NCBI RefSeq assembly: GCF_004118675.1
Contig: NZ_SDHZ01000003.1
Coordinates: forward strand, 186,001 to 250,000
Length of the DNA: 64,000 bases
Direction: 5' to 3'
Source of the DNA: Filimonas effusa
GTDB lineage: Bacteria; Bacteroidota; Bacteroidia; Chitinophagales; Chitinophagaceae
Positions 8,860 to 17,107 of the stretch are shown here, piece after piece. The notes below the pieces were generated by a model. That model saw only the letters and a program-made list of their open reading frames with translations. It ran no database searches and was not told the origin of the DNA. Numbering within the stretch: position 1 is the first letter of the stretch; the number at the start of each line of letters is the position of its first letter. A program made the translations under genes and the position numbers.

Positions 8860-8867
8860 TAAGTTTG
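8860..8867 (+). promoter_or_regulatory. Candidate -7 box for the CNNM transporter gene
   Basis: TAAGTTTG on the plus strand matches TAnnTTTG exactly and is followed by CA, as is common in this phylum. Transcription would start near 8874, giving a leader of about 165 nt. No clear -33 TTG is present. Confidence 0.45.
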
Positions 8868-9040
8868 CATTGCTTATTTTATGAAGACCAGCCGGAGGAA
8901 CAGGCCATGTGTACTGCCTGTTTTCCGCCTGGCACAATATTTTCTCCGTTTTTAATGTCCTTCCCAAGCATTATTCCTGGAAAAATACCGGGACTATTGC
9001 CCGTAATTGCCTTTTTTTGCATATAAATCAAAGTGCGAAT

Positions 9041-10354
9041 ATGTTTTTCGACATCGCCATCACTTTAGTGCTGGTTCTTCTGAATGGATTTTTTGTTGCT
9101 GCCGAATTTGCCATCGTTAAAGTAAGAGCCTCTCAGCTGGAGGTACAGGCTAAAACCGGAAATAAAGTAGCCGTACTGGCAAGGCATATTGTATCGCATC
9201 TTGATGGCTACCTGGCTGCTACGCAACTGGGGATTACCCTAGCCAGCCTTGGGCTGGGCTGGACAGGCGAGCCGGTAGTGGCCAAGATCATTATCAAGAT
9301 CATGTCCGGACTGGGACTGGCTATAAGGCCGGAGCTGGCGCATGATATAGCGCTGCCGATAGCCTTCGCCGTTATTACTATTCTTCATATTGTTTTTGGA
9401 GAACTGGCACCTAAATCGCTCGCTATTCAGCGTTCGGAACGCACTACCCTGGTGGTTGCCTACCCGCTTCAATTCTTTTATACTATTTTCAGACCTTTTA
9501 TATGGATGCTTAACAGTATTGCCAACCTGCTTTTAAAAGCTACCGGCATTCAGGCTTCACACGGCTCGGAAGTGCATAGCAGCGAAGAGTTGAAGTATAT
9601 TGTTACCCAAGGGAAAGAAAGCGGTATGATCAAAGAAGGGGACTTTGACATTATCATCAATGCATTCGATTTCTCGAACCGTATGGTTAAACAGGTTCAG
9701 ATACCACGCAACCAGATAACGGCCATAGACCTGTACAATTTTAATGAAGAAGCGCTGGAAAAGGTTATTGAAGACGGGTATTCGCGTATGCCGGTGTACT
9801 ATAAAACCTTCGCTGATATAAAAGGGATCGTTTATCTGAAAGACCTGCTGTTGCGGATGCGGAAAAATGAGCCTTTGAACCTGGAGCAAATCATGCGACC
9901 TGCGATCTTCATTCCTGAGAACATGCATATAGGTAAGCTGCTGAAAGAGTTTCAGCAGAAACATCACCAAATGGCAATTGTTGTGAATGAATATGGCGAC
10001 ATTACCGGAATTGTTACCATGGAGGACCTGCTGGAAGAGCTGGTAGGTGAAATCCAGGACGAATACGATAACGAGATACCAGTTGTGCAGCAACTTAACG
10101 ATACTACATTTAAGGTTCAGGCCTCGGCTTCGCTGGATGATATCAACGAACTGCTTCCCCGCCCTATTAGTAAAGAAGGGCAGATTGTTACGCTGGCAGG
10201 AATCCTGGTTTTCCATTTCCGCCGTATTCCATCGCTGCATGAAAAGGTCATCGTCGACAATTACGAGATCTCTATCGTACAAATGAAGCTTAATTCCATT
10301 GTTACTGTAATAGTGAAAGATCTTAGGCCCGATAAAACTTCCGGCGACAAATAA
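9041..10354 (+). CDS. CNNM/CorC-family (HlyC) ion transporter with CBS domains
   Basis: A 437-residue inner-membrane protein of the UPF0053/CNNM-CorC family, linked to magnesium or cobalt efflux and homeostasis. Domains in order: DUF21/CNNM transmembrane domain (residues about 1-190, with GFFVAAEFAIVKVR and GELAPKSLAIQ), a CBS pair (about 205-335, with the SRMPVY and GDITGIVTMEDLLEELVGEI blocks) and a C-terminal CorC/HlyC domain. I chose the ATG at 9041 because family members begin right before the first helix. An upstream GTG at 8909 would add 44 residues that do not look like the family. A Crp-like gene follows by 29 bp. Confidence 0.92.
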   Translation: MFFDIAITLVLVLLNGFFVAAEFAIVKVRASQLEVQAKTGNKVAVLARHIVSHLDGYLAATQLGITLASLGLGWTGEPVVAKIIIKIMSGLGLAIRPELAHDIALPIAFAVITILHIVFGELAPKSLAIQRSERTTLVVAYPLQFFYTIFRPFIWMLNSIANLLLKATGIQASHGSEVHSSEELKYIVTQGKESGMIKEGDFDIIINAFDFSNRMVKQVQIPRNQITAIDLYNFNEEALEKVIEDGYSRMPVYYKTFADIKGIVYLKDLLLRMRKNEPLNLEQIMRPAIFIPENMHIGKLLKEFQQKHHQMAIVVNEYGDITGIVTMEDLLEELVGEIQDEYDNEIPVVQQLNDTTFKVQASASLDDINELLPRPISKEGQIVTLAGILVFHFRRIPSLHEKVIVDNYEISIVQMKLNSIVTVIVKDLRPDKTSGDK

Positions 10355-10383
10355 ACCAATACCGGCCGCGACTGGCGTATCAT

Positions 10384-10956
10384 ATGAAGCAGGCACTTGA
10401 ACAGCACATATCAAAATTTATACAGTTACCCGAAGAAGTGCAGGAGGAAGTGCTAAGCCGTTTTGAACCTGTTACTGTTCGCAAAAAGCAGCTGTTGGTT
10501 GAAGCTGGTAAAAGATGCACTCATTTTTATTTTGTGAGCAAGGGTTGCCTGCGTTTATATCTTCAGGAAGAGAGCGCTGAGCACACCATACAATTTGCTA
10601 TTGAAAACTGGTGGATGACGGATATAGATGCATTCTCCGCCGGGCGAAATGCCAGTTTCTTTGTACAGGCTGTAGAAACGTCTGAATTGCTGAGCATCAG
10701 TAAAACCGGGTTTGATGCACTGTTAGCAGAATTTCCGAGTATGGAGAAATATTTCCGGATGATCTACCAACGCGCCTATGCCGCTGCGCTGTTTCGCATT
10801 CATTATATTTTCCGGCTTTCCAAAGAAGAGCTGTACGATAATTTCGCCTCGCAATACCCTGAATTTTTACAACGCATTCCCCAGAAGATATTGGCTTCTT
10901 TTCTGGGCTTTTCGCCTGAATACCTGAGTGAGCTCCGGAGAAAAAAGCTTTCCTGA
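10384..10956 (+). CDS. Crp/Fnr-family transcriptional regulator
   Basis: A 190-residue protein with an N-terminal cyclic-nucleotide-binding-type beta-barrel (residues about 25-120, with the FYFVSKGCLRLY strand pair) and a C-terminal helix-turn-helix (residues about 160-190, PQKILASFLGFSPEYLSELRRK). This is the usual make-up of the many Bacteroidota Crp-like one-component regulators, whose ligands are mostly unknown. It lacks the Arg/Ser phosphate-binding cassette typical of cAMP receptors as far as I can see, so cAMP binding should not be assumed. It follows the CNNM gene by 29 bp and may be co-transcribed. Its target is unknown. Confidence 0.88.
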   Translation: MKQALEQHISKFIQLPEEVQEEVLSRFEPVTVRKKQLLVEAGKRCTHFYFVSKGCLRLYLQEESAEHTIQFAIENWWMTDIDAFSAGRNASFFVQAVETSELLSISKTGFDALLAEFPSMEKYFRMIYQRAYAAALFRIHYIFRLSKEELYDNFASQYPEFLQRIPQKILASFLGFSPEYLSELRRKKLS

Positions 10957-11036
10957 ACATAAAATAGACGACATAGGCAGGCACCCTGAAACTGCAAAAA
11001 CCTGCATTACAGGCAGCGAACGCTAACAATTGTTAA

Positions 11037-11080
11037 CCATGCTTTAAGGAAGCTTTCTCCATGCTTTAAGGATGCTTTGA
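11037..11080. repeat. Two tandem copies of a 22-bp unit
   Basis: Two adjacent 22-bp units, each starting CCATGCTTTAAGGA and differing only near the end (AGCTTTCT against TGCTTTGA). It lies in non-coding DNA. The sequence alone gives no function. Confidence 0.7.
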
Positions 11081-11211
11081 CCCTCTTCCTGCGAAATACA
11101 GCTGTAAATGATAAAAACCGCATAAATACCGCAAAAACAAGCAAAAAGAGCGATCTATTTGCTGCCTTGCCCAAGGCCGTAAAATCTGGTGGGAAAATGA
11201 TGGAAAATAAA

Positions 11212-11247
11212 AAGCCGTAGCACCGGTTGTGAAGGTTGCTACAGCTT
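11212..11247 (-). terminator. Hairpin terminator of the rml operon
   Basis: Read on the minus strand, AAGCTGTAGCA pairs with TGCTACGGCTT (11-bp stem with one G-T pair, 14-nt loop), followed by TTTATTTT. It lies 14 bp beyond the rmlA stop and fits a rho-independent terminator. Confidence 0.65.
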
Positions 11248-11261
11248 AAAAAGGTCTTTGC

Positions 11262-12122
11262 TTATTTTTTTATTCTACGCAAATACTCGCCATAACCGCT
11301 TTTAGCATATTCATTGGCCAGTGTATTCAATTGAGATTCATCGATGAAGCCCATACGATAGGCGACTTCTTCGATACAGCCGATCTTAGTAGACTGTCTT
11401 TTTTCGATGACGCGAACAAATTCGCAGGCATCGGCAAGGGAATCAAAAGTTCCGGTATCGAGCCAGGCCACGCCACGGTTCATAACACCTACCTGTAGTT
11501 CTTTCTTTTGGAGGTATACTTTGTTTACATCGGTGATCTCGTACTCGCCACGTGGAGAAGGAGCGATATTTTTCGCAATCTCTACCACCTGGTTATCGTA
11601 GAAGTAAAGTCCGGGTACCGCGTAATTAGACTTTGGCTTTTCCGGTTTTTCTTCCAGGGACAAGGCATTAAAGTTGTCGTCGAATTCTACAACGCCGTAA
11701 CGTTCGGGATCATGCACTTCGTAACCGAAGATGGCTGCGCCATTTACATCATTGAAAGACTGAACCAACTGGCTAAAGCCAGCTCCCCAGAAGATATTAT
11801 CGCCAAGGATAAGGGCTACTTTATCATTACCAATGAATGATTCACCAATAACAAAAGCCTGCGCCAGTCCGTTTGGTTTTTCCTGTACGGCGTAGCTGAA
11901 AGAGCAACCTAATTTTTTACCGTCGCCCAGCAAACGCTGGAACTGGCTGCTGTCTTCAGGAGTGGTAATGATCAAGACTTCTTTGATACCAGCCAACATT
12001 AGTACAGACAGCGGATAATAAATCATCGGCTTGTCGTAAATAGGCATGAGTTGCTTACTAATGCCCCTGGTTATGGGATACAGTCTTGTACCTGATCCGC
12101 CGGCAAGAATAATTCCTTTCAT
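11262..12122 (-). CDS. rmlA: Glucose-1-phosphate thymidylyltransferase
   Basis: A 286-residue enzyme, the usual length for RmlA. It makes dTDP-glucose from dTTP and glucose-1-phosphate, the first step to dTDP-6-deoxy sugars such as dTDP-rhamnose. The N-terminal nucleotide-binding signature [11 protein letters not shown] (residues 8-18), the [18 protein letters not shown] block and ALILGDNIF (near residue 103, metal-binding Asp) are all present, as is the C-terminal GTFDSLADA segment. It is the last gene of rmlB-rmlC-rmlA and is separated from rmlC by 140 bp, so it may also have its own promoter. Confidence 0.96.
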   Translation of the reverse strand: MKGIILAGGSGTRLYPITRGISKQLMPIYDKPMIYYPLSVLMLAGIKEVLIITTPEDSSQFQRLLGDGKKLGCSFSYAVQEKPNGLAQAFVIGESFIGNDKVALILGDNIFWGAGFSQLVQSFNDVNGAAIFGYEVHDPERYGVVEFDDNFNALSLEEKPEKPKSNYAVPGLYFYDNQVVEIAKNIAPSPRGEYEITDVNKVYLQKKELQVGVMNRGVAWLDTGTFDSLADACEFVRVIEKRQSTKIGCIEEVAYRMGFIDESQLNTLANEYAKSGYGEYLRRIKK

Positions 12123-12262
12123 TATTAGGATGTTTTCTTTGTTCTGTTTTTATAGCTTGTTGCCTTTCGGGGGCATCGGCTATAAGTCGTTTATTGGTTA
12201 TGCTTTATTTAAAGTTCTGCCCTATCCGGTATCACCAATCGTTCTCTCACAGGCCAGGACTA

Positions 12263-12814
12263 TTACTGACCCTTGAAAAATTCAGACAATGTAGGCAATT
12301 GCAGATCCTTATCGGATAAAGAAAACTGCTCTTGCGGTAACTGCCAGTTGATGCCAATTTCGGGATCGTTATAAATGATGCCACCTTCTGCCTGTTTGTT
12401 ATAATAGTTATCACATTTATAAAAGAAGGTAGCAGTATCACTCAATACCACGAATCCGTGCGCAAAGCCGCGTGGGATAAAAAGTTGCAAATGGTTTTCA
12501 CCGGTTAATTCTACTGCTACATGCTCTCCAAATGTAGGTGAGCCCTTCCTGATATCTACGGCAATATCCAATACAGCACCGGTGATAGCCCGAACCAGTT
12601 TTGCCTGTGCTGCATCCCCGGTTTGGAAATGCAAGCCTCTTAAAACACCTTTTGAGGAATAAGACTGGTTGTCCTGCACAAATTCGACAGACTGCCCCGT
12701 AAGGTCCTCAAACTTTTTTTTATTAAAGCTCTCGAAAAAATAGCCCCTGCTGTCGGGGAATACTGTATCGTGTATGATATAACAGCCTTCTAATTTAGTT
12801 GCCTCTACTTTCAT
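12263..12814 (-). CDS. rmlC: dTDP-4-dehydrorhamnose 3,5-epimerase
   Basis: A 183-residue cupin enzyme that epimerises C3 and C5 of dTDP-4-dehydro-6-deoxy-glucose. Family motifs are intact: DSRGYFFESFN near residue 22, FVQDNQSYSSKGVLRGLHFQ (residues about 45-64, including the catalytic His), VDIRKGSPTFG, and PRGFAHGFVVLSD. The stop of rmlB lies 5 bp upstream of this start, so both are clearly in one operon. The product goes to RmlD, which is not in the window. Confidence 0.96.
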   Translation of the reverse strand: MKVEATKLEGCYIIHDTVFPDSRGYFFESFNKKKFEDLTGQSVEFVQDNQSYSSKGVLRGLHFQTGDAAQAKLVRAITGAVLDIAVDIRKGSPTFGEHVAVELTGENHLQLFIPRGFAHGFVVLSDTATFFYKCDNYYNKQAEGGIIYNDPEIGINWQLPQEQFSLSDKDLQLPTLSEFFKGQ

Positions 12815-12819
12815 GGATA

Positions 12820-13875
12820 TTATCTGTCTGCGTATTGTGTCTCGTAATAGTTCTGATAAGCACCTGATGTTACGTTTTTCAACCAGGTTTCATTGGACAG
12901 ATACCAGTCGATTGTTTTGCTCAGTCCTTCTTCAAAAGTTACAGAAGGCTTCCAGCCAAGTTCTTTGTTGATCCTGGAAGCGTCGATGGCATAACGTAAG
13001 TCATGTCCGGGTCTGTCTTTGACGTAAGAGATCAATGCTTCACTGGTTCCCGGCGTTCTTCCGAGTTTTTCATCCATGAGCTTGCAAAGCAGTTTTACGA
13101 GGTCTATATTTTTCCACTCGTTAAAGCCGCCTACGTTATAGCTGTCGTGATTTTTACCGTTATGGAAGACGGTGTCGATGGCACGGGCATGATCTATAAC
13201 AAAAAGCCAGTCGCGGGTATTATCGCCTTTACCGTATACAGGCAAGGGCTTATTATGGATGATATTATTAATGAAAAGCGGAATAAGCTTTTCCGGAAAA
13301 TGGTTGGGACCGTAGTTATTGGAACAGTTGGTAATTACATATCCCAGACCATAGGTTTCACCATAGGCGCGGACAAAGTGGTCGGAACCTGCTTTGCTGG
13401 CTGAATAGGGGGAATTGGGAGAATAAGGCGTTGTTTCTGTAAAGAAGCCGGTATCGCCCAGCGTTCCAAAGACCTCATCGGTAGAAACGTGATGGAAACG
13501 GTGGTTGGCATAGTCTCCTTTCCAGCACTCTTTTGCAGCATTCAACAGGTTCACTGTGCCTATAATATTTGTATATACGAAATCCAGTGGCGACAAAATG
13601 GAACGATCGACATGAGATTCTGCTGCCAGGTGAATGACATCTGTTACTTCGTGTTTTTTGAAAAGCGCCTCTATTACATCTTTGTCAAGGATATCGGCTT
13701 TCTCAAACACATAATTTGGGGCAGACTCTATGTCGCGCAGGTTCTCCAGGTTTCCGGCATAAGTAAGCGCATCAAGATTGATGATCTTATACTCCGGGTA
13801 ATTATTTACAAACAGACGAACTACATGGGAGCCAATAAAACCAGCTCCGCCGGTGATAATAATAGATTTCGACAT
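12820..13875 (-). CDS. rmlB: dTDP-glucose 4,6-dehydratase
   Basis: A 351-residue extended short-chain dehydrogenase that turns dTDP-glucose into dTDP-4-dehydro-6-deoxy-glucose using bound NAD. Seen: the GGAGFIGSHVVR Rossmann motif at the N-terminus, HLAAESHVDRSI near residue 84, STDEVFGTLG, the YSASKAGSDHFVRA catalytic Tyr-Lys block, and NCSNNYGPNHFPEKLIP. I chose the ATG at 13875; a TTG two codons upstream is possible but adds nothing to the fold. It is the first gene of the rml operon. Confidence 0.96.
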   Translation of the reverse strand: MSKSIIITGGAGFIGSHVVRLFVNNYPEYKIINLDALTYAGNLENLRDIESAPNYVFEKADILDKDVIEALFKKHEVTDVIHLAAESHVDRSILSPLDFVYTNIIGTVNLLNAAKECWKGDYANHRFHHVSTDEVFGTLGDTGFFTETTPYSPNSPYSASKAGSDHFVRAYGETYGLGYVITNCSNNYGPNHFPEKLIPLFINNIIHNKPLPVYGKGDNTRDWLFVIDHARAIDTVFHNGKNHDSYNVGGFNEWKNIDLVKLLCKLMDEKLGRTPGTSEALISYVKDRPGHDLRYAIDASRINKELGWKPSVTFEEGLSKTIDWYLSNETWLKNVTSGAYQNYYETQYADR

Positions 13876-14260
13876 GCACAAAAGAATTGGGCGGAAAGTT
13901 ATATGTTTTTTAGAGAACCCCAGCTGCCCGCGCGGCCATTTAAGCTGAAAAGCAGCTTAAAAAACAGTTCTGTCACCAATTATAAAACAATTCCGTTATG
14001 CTATTAAGCATATTGGGAGAGCCAGATAGCGTTCATTTCAATTTGCCAATAAAAGCGTAAGGGGGCTATTCGAAACTTCACTACCACTGTATAGGTATTA
14101 CAAGCATCTGCATTAAGTTATACGCTTGTACAAAAGGCAGAGCTCTTATCCAATACAGGAAATTTAACATATTAACTACACCAACCTTCGTAGATATTGG
14201 GATTTCCTTTTCATCTTCGCAGTCCGGAAGCAGGATTATGGTTTCCGTCGGCAAAAAGTT
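13876..14260. other. Divergent intergenic region between rmlB and the outer-membrane barrel gene
   Basis: About 385 bp without a gene. It must hold the promoters of both units, but I could not find an exact TAnnTTTG box on either strand. It contains an inverted repeat at 13939-13961 (TTTAAGCTG, 5-nt loop, CAGCTTAAA) about 65 bp upstream of the rmlB start, a possible regulator site or leader hairpin. Confidence 0.5.
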
Positions 14261-17023
14261 ATGAAAATTTCTATTCTTACCATTCTAACATTGTTTGTAG
14301 TCCAGACGATCACCTACGGCCAATCGGCCGTTATTGGTGGCAAAGTTCAGGACAGTACCTCCCATACTGCTATCGATGGCGCCGATATATTCCTGCTGGG
14401 CAGGGAAAGCCGGAAACCTTTGTTGCATGTACGCGCCGATAGTATGGGTTTTGTACTCCGGCAGGTACCAAATGGTAATTTCCGTATTGTGGTAAGTGCG
14501 GCAGGTTATAACAGCGATACGCTGCCTGTAATAGTTAATGCCAGCGATTCTTTATCACTGGCTGTTTTACTGAAGCCATTGGCCAACGAACTTGATGGTG
14601 TAGTGGTAAAAGCCAATCCTAAACCTATTAGTGTAAAAGGCGACACAGTTGTTTTTCATGCCGATGCATTTGCGGTACGCCCCAATGCCCAGCTGGAAGA
14701 TCTGTTGCGGAAACTGCCAGGCATAGACGTAGACAAAGACGGAAACATAACCATGCAGGGCCAGAAAATAGATAAGATCACTGTTAACGGAAAAGACTTT
14801 TTTCTTGGCAATATTAAACAAGCCAATAGTTTACCTGCCGAAATGATCTCTTCAATAGAAGCATTCGGTACGCAGTCTGAACGAGCCAAATTCAGTAAGG
14901 TAAGAGAGAACAGTCAAACGCGGACATTGAACATCAAGACCAAGAAAGGAATGGATCAGGCTGTTTTCGGCAATGCGTATGCCAGTAAGGGACAAGGCGA
15001 CAGCTATGCTGCGGGAGGACAGTTTACACGGTTCGGTGGAGAAAGGATGCTAATGGGCGGGTTAAAACTTAATAATATCAACAACCGCTTTTCAGGTGTG
15101 GAAAGCAAGAACATGGGGCCGCAGAATGGGATACAATCTACAGCCTCATTCAATATCAATTATCGTGAGAAATGGGGGCAAAAGCTAACAGCAGCACTTT
15201 CATTCGACAACAGCAATCAAAAGATGGATGTGCTGCAAACCACCAGCCGCCGCACGTTTTTCAGTGACTCCAGTTTACAGGAAAACAGGCTGGGACAAAG
15301 CGTGAACAAAACAGCCAGCTACCCGGTAAATCTTTCGTTAACCTATGATGTCGACAGTATGAACCAGCTGCAACTGATTTCCGGCATCACCGTTTCCAAC
15401 GGCAATAACCGCAACCAGGATACCGCAGCCATACAAACATTACTAAATAATAACAACAACTATCTCAGTAGCAAAACGGAAACAAATAACACATCGCGGC
15501 AAAACTCGGTTAGCCTTAATAACCAGTTGGAGTGGCGTCACCGTTTTAACAAGGCCGGCAGGACATTGCAATGGGGAGTTACGCAGTCTACCCAAACCAG
15601 TAACAGCCCGGGCAGCCTTTATTCGCTTCTTAACGGCTATGACCGTTCCGGTAATATAACTCAACAAACACTCACCAACCAACAGTTTACGCAAGACACC
15701 AAAGGCAGCGGGTACGGAACCTCTGTGATGTATACCGAACCACTGGCACGCGACCATCAACTGTCGTTCACCTACTCCTTTAATACCGACCTTCAAACGA
15801 ACGACAGGAGGAGTAATGATTTCGACAGCCTTACAGGCGCCTACAGCAAACCCAATACCCTTACAACGAACCGTTTCAATAATCGTAATAGCAGCCACCG
15901 GGTGGAGGGTAGTTATGGTATGAACAGGAAGGATATCAATTACCAACTTGGACTTGGCTGGCAACATACGACGTTAGACAATCAAAACTTTGCACCTGAC
16001 AGGAACACCCGGCAACAGTTCACGAATCTGTTTCCAAGAGCAATGATCAACTTCAACCTGGGTAAAGGCAAAAGCCTGTCTGTTAATTACAATGGCATGA
16101 GTTCAGCGCCAACGCTCGAGCAGTTACAACCACTCCCCGACCTGACCAACCCACTTCTTGTAAAGACGGGCAATCCTGATCTGAAGCAATCGTTCAATCA
16201 TAGTATAAGCGCCAATCTTAACTCGTACAGCATGAAAACTTTTAAAGGCATCATGCTATCGGTTCAGGGAGATATGGTTCAAAACCAGATTGTAGCCTCT
16301 ACCAAACTGCAGGCAGGCGGCGTGCAGGAGCAGCGCTATATGAATATCAACGGCACCTACCACCTGGGTACAATGGCTTCGTACAGCTTTGGTTTAAGTA
16401 AAACGAAAGGAACGCGCAACAGCGGCAGTATTTCGTCGCGCTTACGTTACGGGCACGATATGGGCATGATCAATGGAGAACAAAATACAACGAATAGTGT
16501 ATCATGGGGGCAAACGGTAAAATTCAACTACAGCATAGCCAACCAATTTATCGCTGAACTAGTAGGTGGATCGGAATACTCGGACTATCGCTATTCCGTT
16601 AACCCGGCACAAAATACCCGAAGCTGGACACAGAATGCTACGCTAAATCTTAGCTATGAGCTGCCGTTTGGCATCAACATACAAAGTACTTATTCCTGGA
16701 TGCATCAGGGCACTTCCGGGTTGCTGCCTTCGCAATCATCCGGTGTGCTCAATGCCGCGATCTTTAAACGTTTATTCGAGAAACAACAATGGCAGATACG
16801 GTTAAGCGGCTTTGACCTGCTTAATACCAACAGGAACTATACGCAGTCGGCTGCATTCAACTATGTATATACCAACCAGACCAACCAACTGCAACGTATG
16901 CTGTTGTTAAGTCTTGTTTATGACTTCAGGATGTACCCTGGTTTGAAAAAGGGAGAAAAGTCTCCGTATTCAGCGCCCCACAGCCCTTACGGCGCTTATG
17001 GAATGGGCTCCCGCATGATGTAA
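14261..17023 (+). CDS. TonB-dependent-receptor-like outer-membrane beta-barrel protein
   Basis: A 920-residue outer-membrane protein. It has a signal peptide (residues 1-20, ending TYGQ), a carboxypeptidase-regulatory-like Ig domain (about 22-105), a plug-like domain (about 110-215, with ELDGVVVKANPKPI and GIDVDKDGNITMQG) and a long C-terminal barrel rich in Asn, Ser, Gln and aromatic residues, ending at RMM. It matches the outer_membrane_beta-barrel_3 type common in Bacteroidota rather than the SusC type. The substrate is unknown. It stands alone, divergent from rmlB and convergent with the SusC/SusD pair. Confidence 0.87.
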   Translation: MKISILTILTLFVVQTITYGQSAVIGGKVQDSTSHTAIDGADIFLLGRESRKPLLHVRADSMGFVLRQVPNGNFRIVVSAAGYNSDTLPVIVNASDSLSLAVLLKPLANELDGVVVKANPKPISVKGDTVVFHADAFAVRPNAQLEDLLRKLPGIDVDKDGNITMQGQKIDKITVNGKDFFLGNIKQANSLPAEMISSIEAFGTQSERAKFSKVRENSQTRTLNIKTKKGMDQAVFGNAYASKGQGDSYAAGGQFTRFGGERMLMGGLKLNNINNRFSGVESKNMGPQNGIQSTASFNINYREKWGQKLTAALSFDNSNQKMDVLQTTSRRTFFSDSSLQENRLGQSVNKTASYPVNLSLTYDVDSMNQLQLISGITVSNGNNRNQDTAAIQTLLNNNNNYLSSKTETNNTSRQNSVSLNNQLEWRHRFNKAGRTLQWGVTQSTQTSNSPGSLYSLLNGYDRSGNITQQTLTNQQFTQDTKGSGYGTSVMYTEPLARDHQLSFTYSFNTDLQTNDRRSNDFDSLTGAYSKPNTLTTNRFNNRNSSHRVEGSYGMNRKDINYQLGLGWQHTTLDNQNFAPDRNTRQQFTNLFPRAMINFNLGKGKSLSVNYNGMSSAPTLEQLQPLPDLTNPLLVKTGNPDLKQSFNHSISANLNSYSMKTFKGIMLSVQGDMVQNQIVASTKLQAGGVQEQRYMNINGTYHLGTMASYSFGLSKTKGTRNSGSISSRLRYGHDMGMINGEQNTTNSVSWGQTVKFNYSIANQFIAELVGGSEYSDYRYSVNPAQNTRSWTQNATLNLSYELPFGINIQSTYSWMHQGTSGLLPSQSSGVLNAAIFKRLFEKQQWQIRLSGFDLLNTNRNYTQSAAFNYVYTNQTNQLQRMLLLSLVYDFRMYPGLKKGEKSPYSAPHSPYGAYGMGSRMM

Positions 17024-17044
17024 AGCAGATAGGTTTGAACGAAC

Positions 17045-17076
17045 AGAGGCCGTATCTGTCTTTTGATACGGCCTCT
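17045..17076. terminator. Hairpin between convergent genes
   Basis: A perfect 12-bp stem (AGAGGCCGTATC and its complement) with an 8-nt loop lies between the convergent barrel and susD genes. No strong T-run follows on either strand, so it is a probable shared terminator or mRNA 3' end structure. Confidence 0.55.
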
Positions 17077-17107
17077 TCCAATTTACATGTGCATTTTATT
17101 TCACAGG

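Larger units (their letters stand above)
8482..9040. promoter_or_regulatory. Divergent control region between locus I and the CNNM gene
   Basis: A 559-bp gene-poor stretch between two divergent transcription units. It contains a perfect 26-bp palindrome (8762-8787) and one Bacteroidota -7 box on each strand (8836-8843 minus, 8860-8867 plus). A 39-codon proline-rich frame at 8907-9026, preceded by GGAGGA at 8894-8899, also lies here. If the minus-strand box is real, the locus I mRNA has a leader of about 350 nt containing the palindrome as a hairpin. I recognise no known riboswitch class. Confidence 0.5.
10957..11261. other. Intergenic stretch between convergent genes
   Basis: About 305 bp without a gene, between the Crp-like gene and rmlA, which converge. 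It holds a 22-bp tandem repeat (11037-11080) and the hairpin that probably ends the rml operon (11212-11247). Nothing else recognisable was seen. Confidence 0.6.

Noticed and set aside
8909-9040. 44-residue N-terminal extension of the CNNM transporter from a GTG
   Set aside because: The extension lacks family similarity, and the ATG at 9041 directly precedes the first helix as in other members.
9557-10414. Long minus-strand open frame (285 codons) across the CNNM gene
   Set aside because: It is antisense to a clear family member with intact domains and has no recognisable motif; it is a mirror of the real gene's codon pattern.
13489-14007. Plus-strand open frame of 172 codons over the rmlB start
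   Set aside because: Mostly antisense to rmlB, with no motif; the rest is non-coding divergent spacer.
15443-15967. Minus-strand open frame of 174 codons within the barrel gene
   Set aside because: Antisense to a well-supported outer-membrane protein; no domain or start context.
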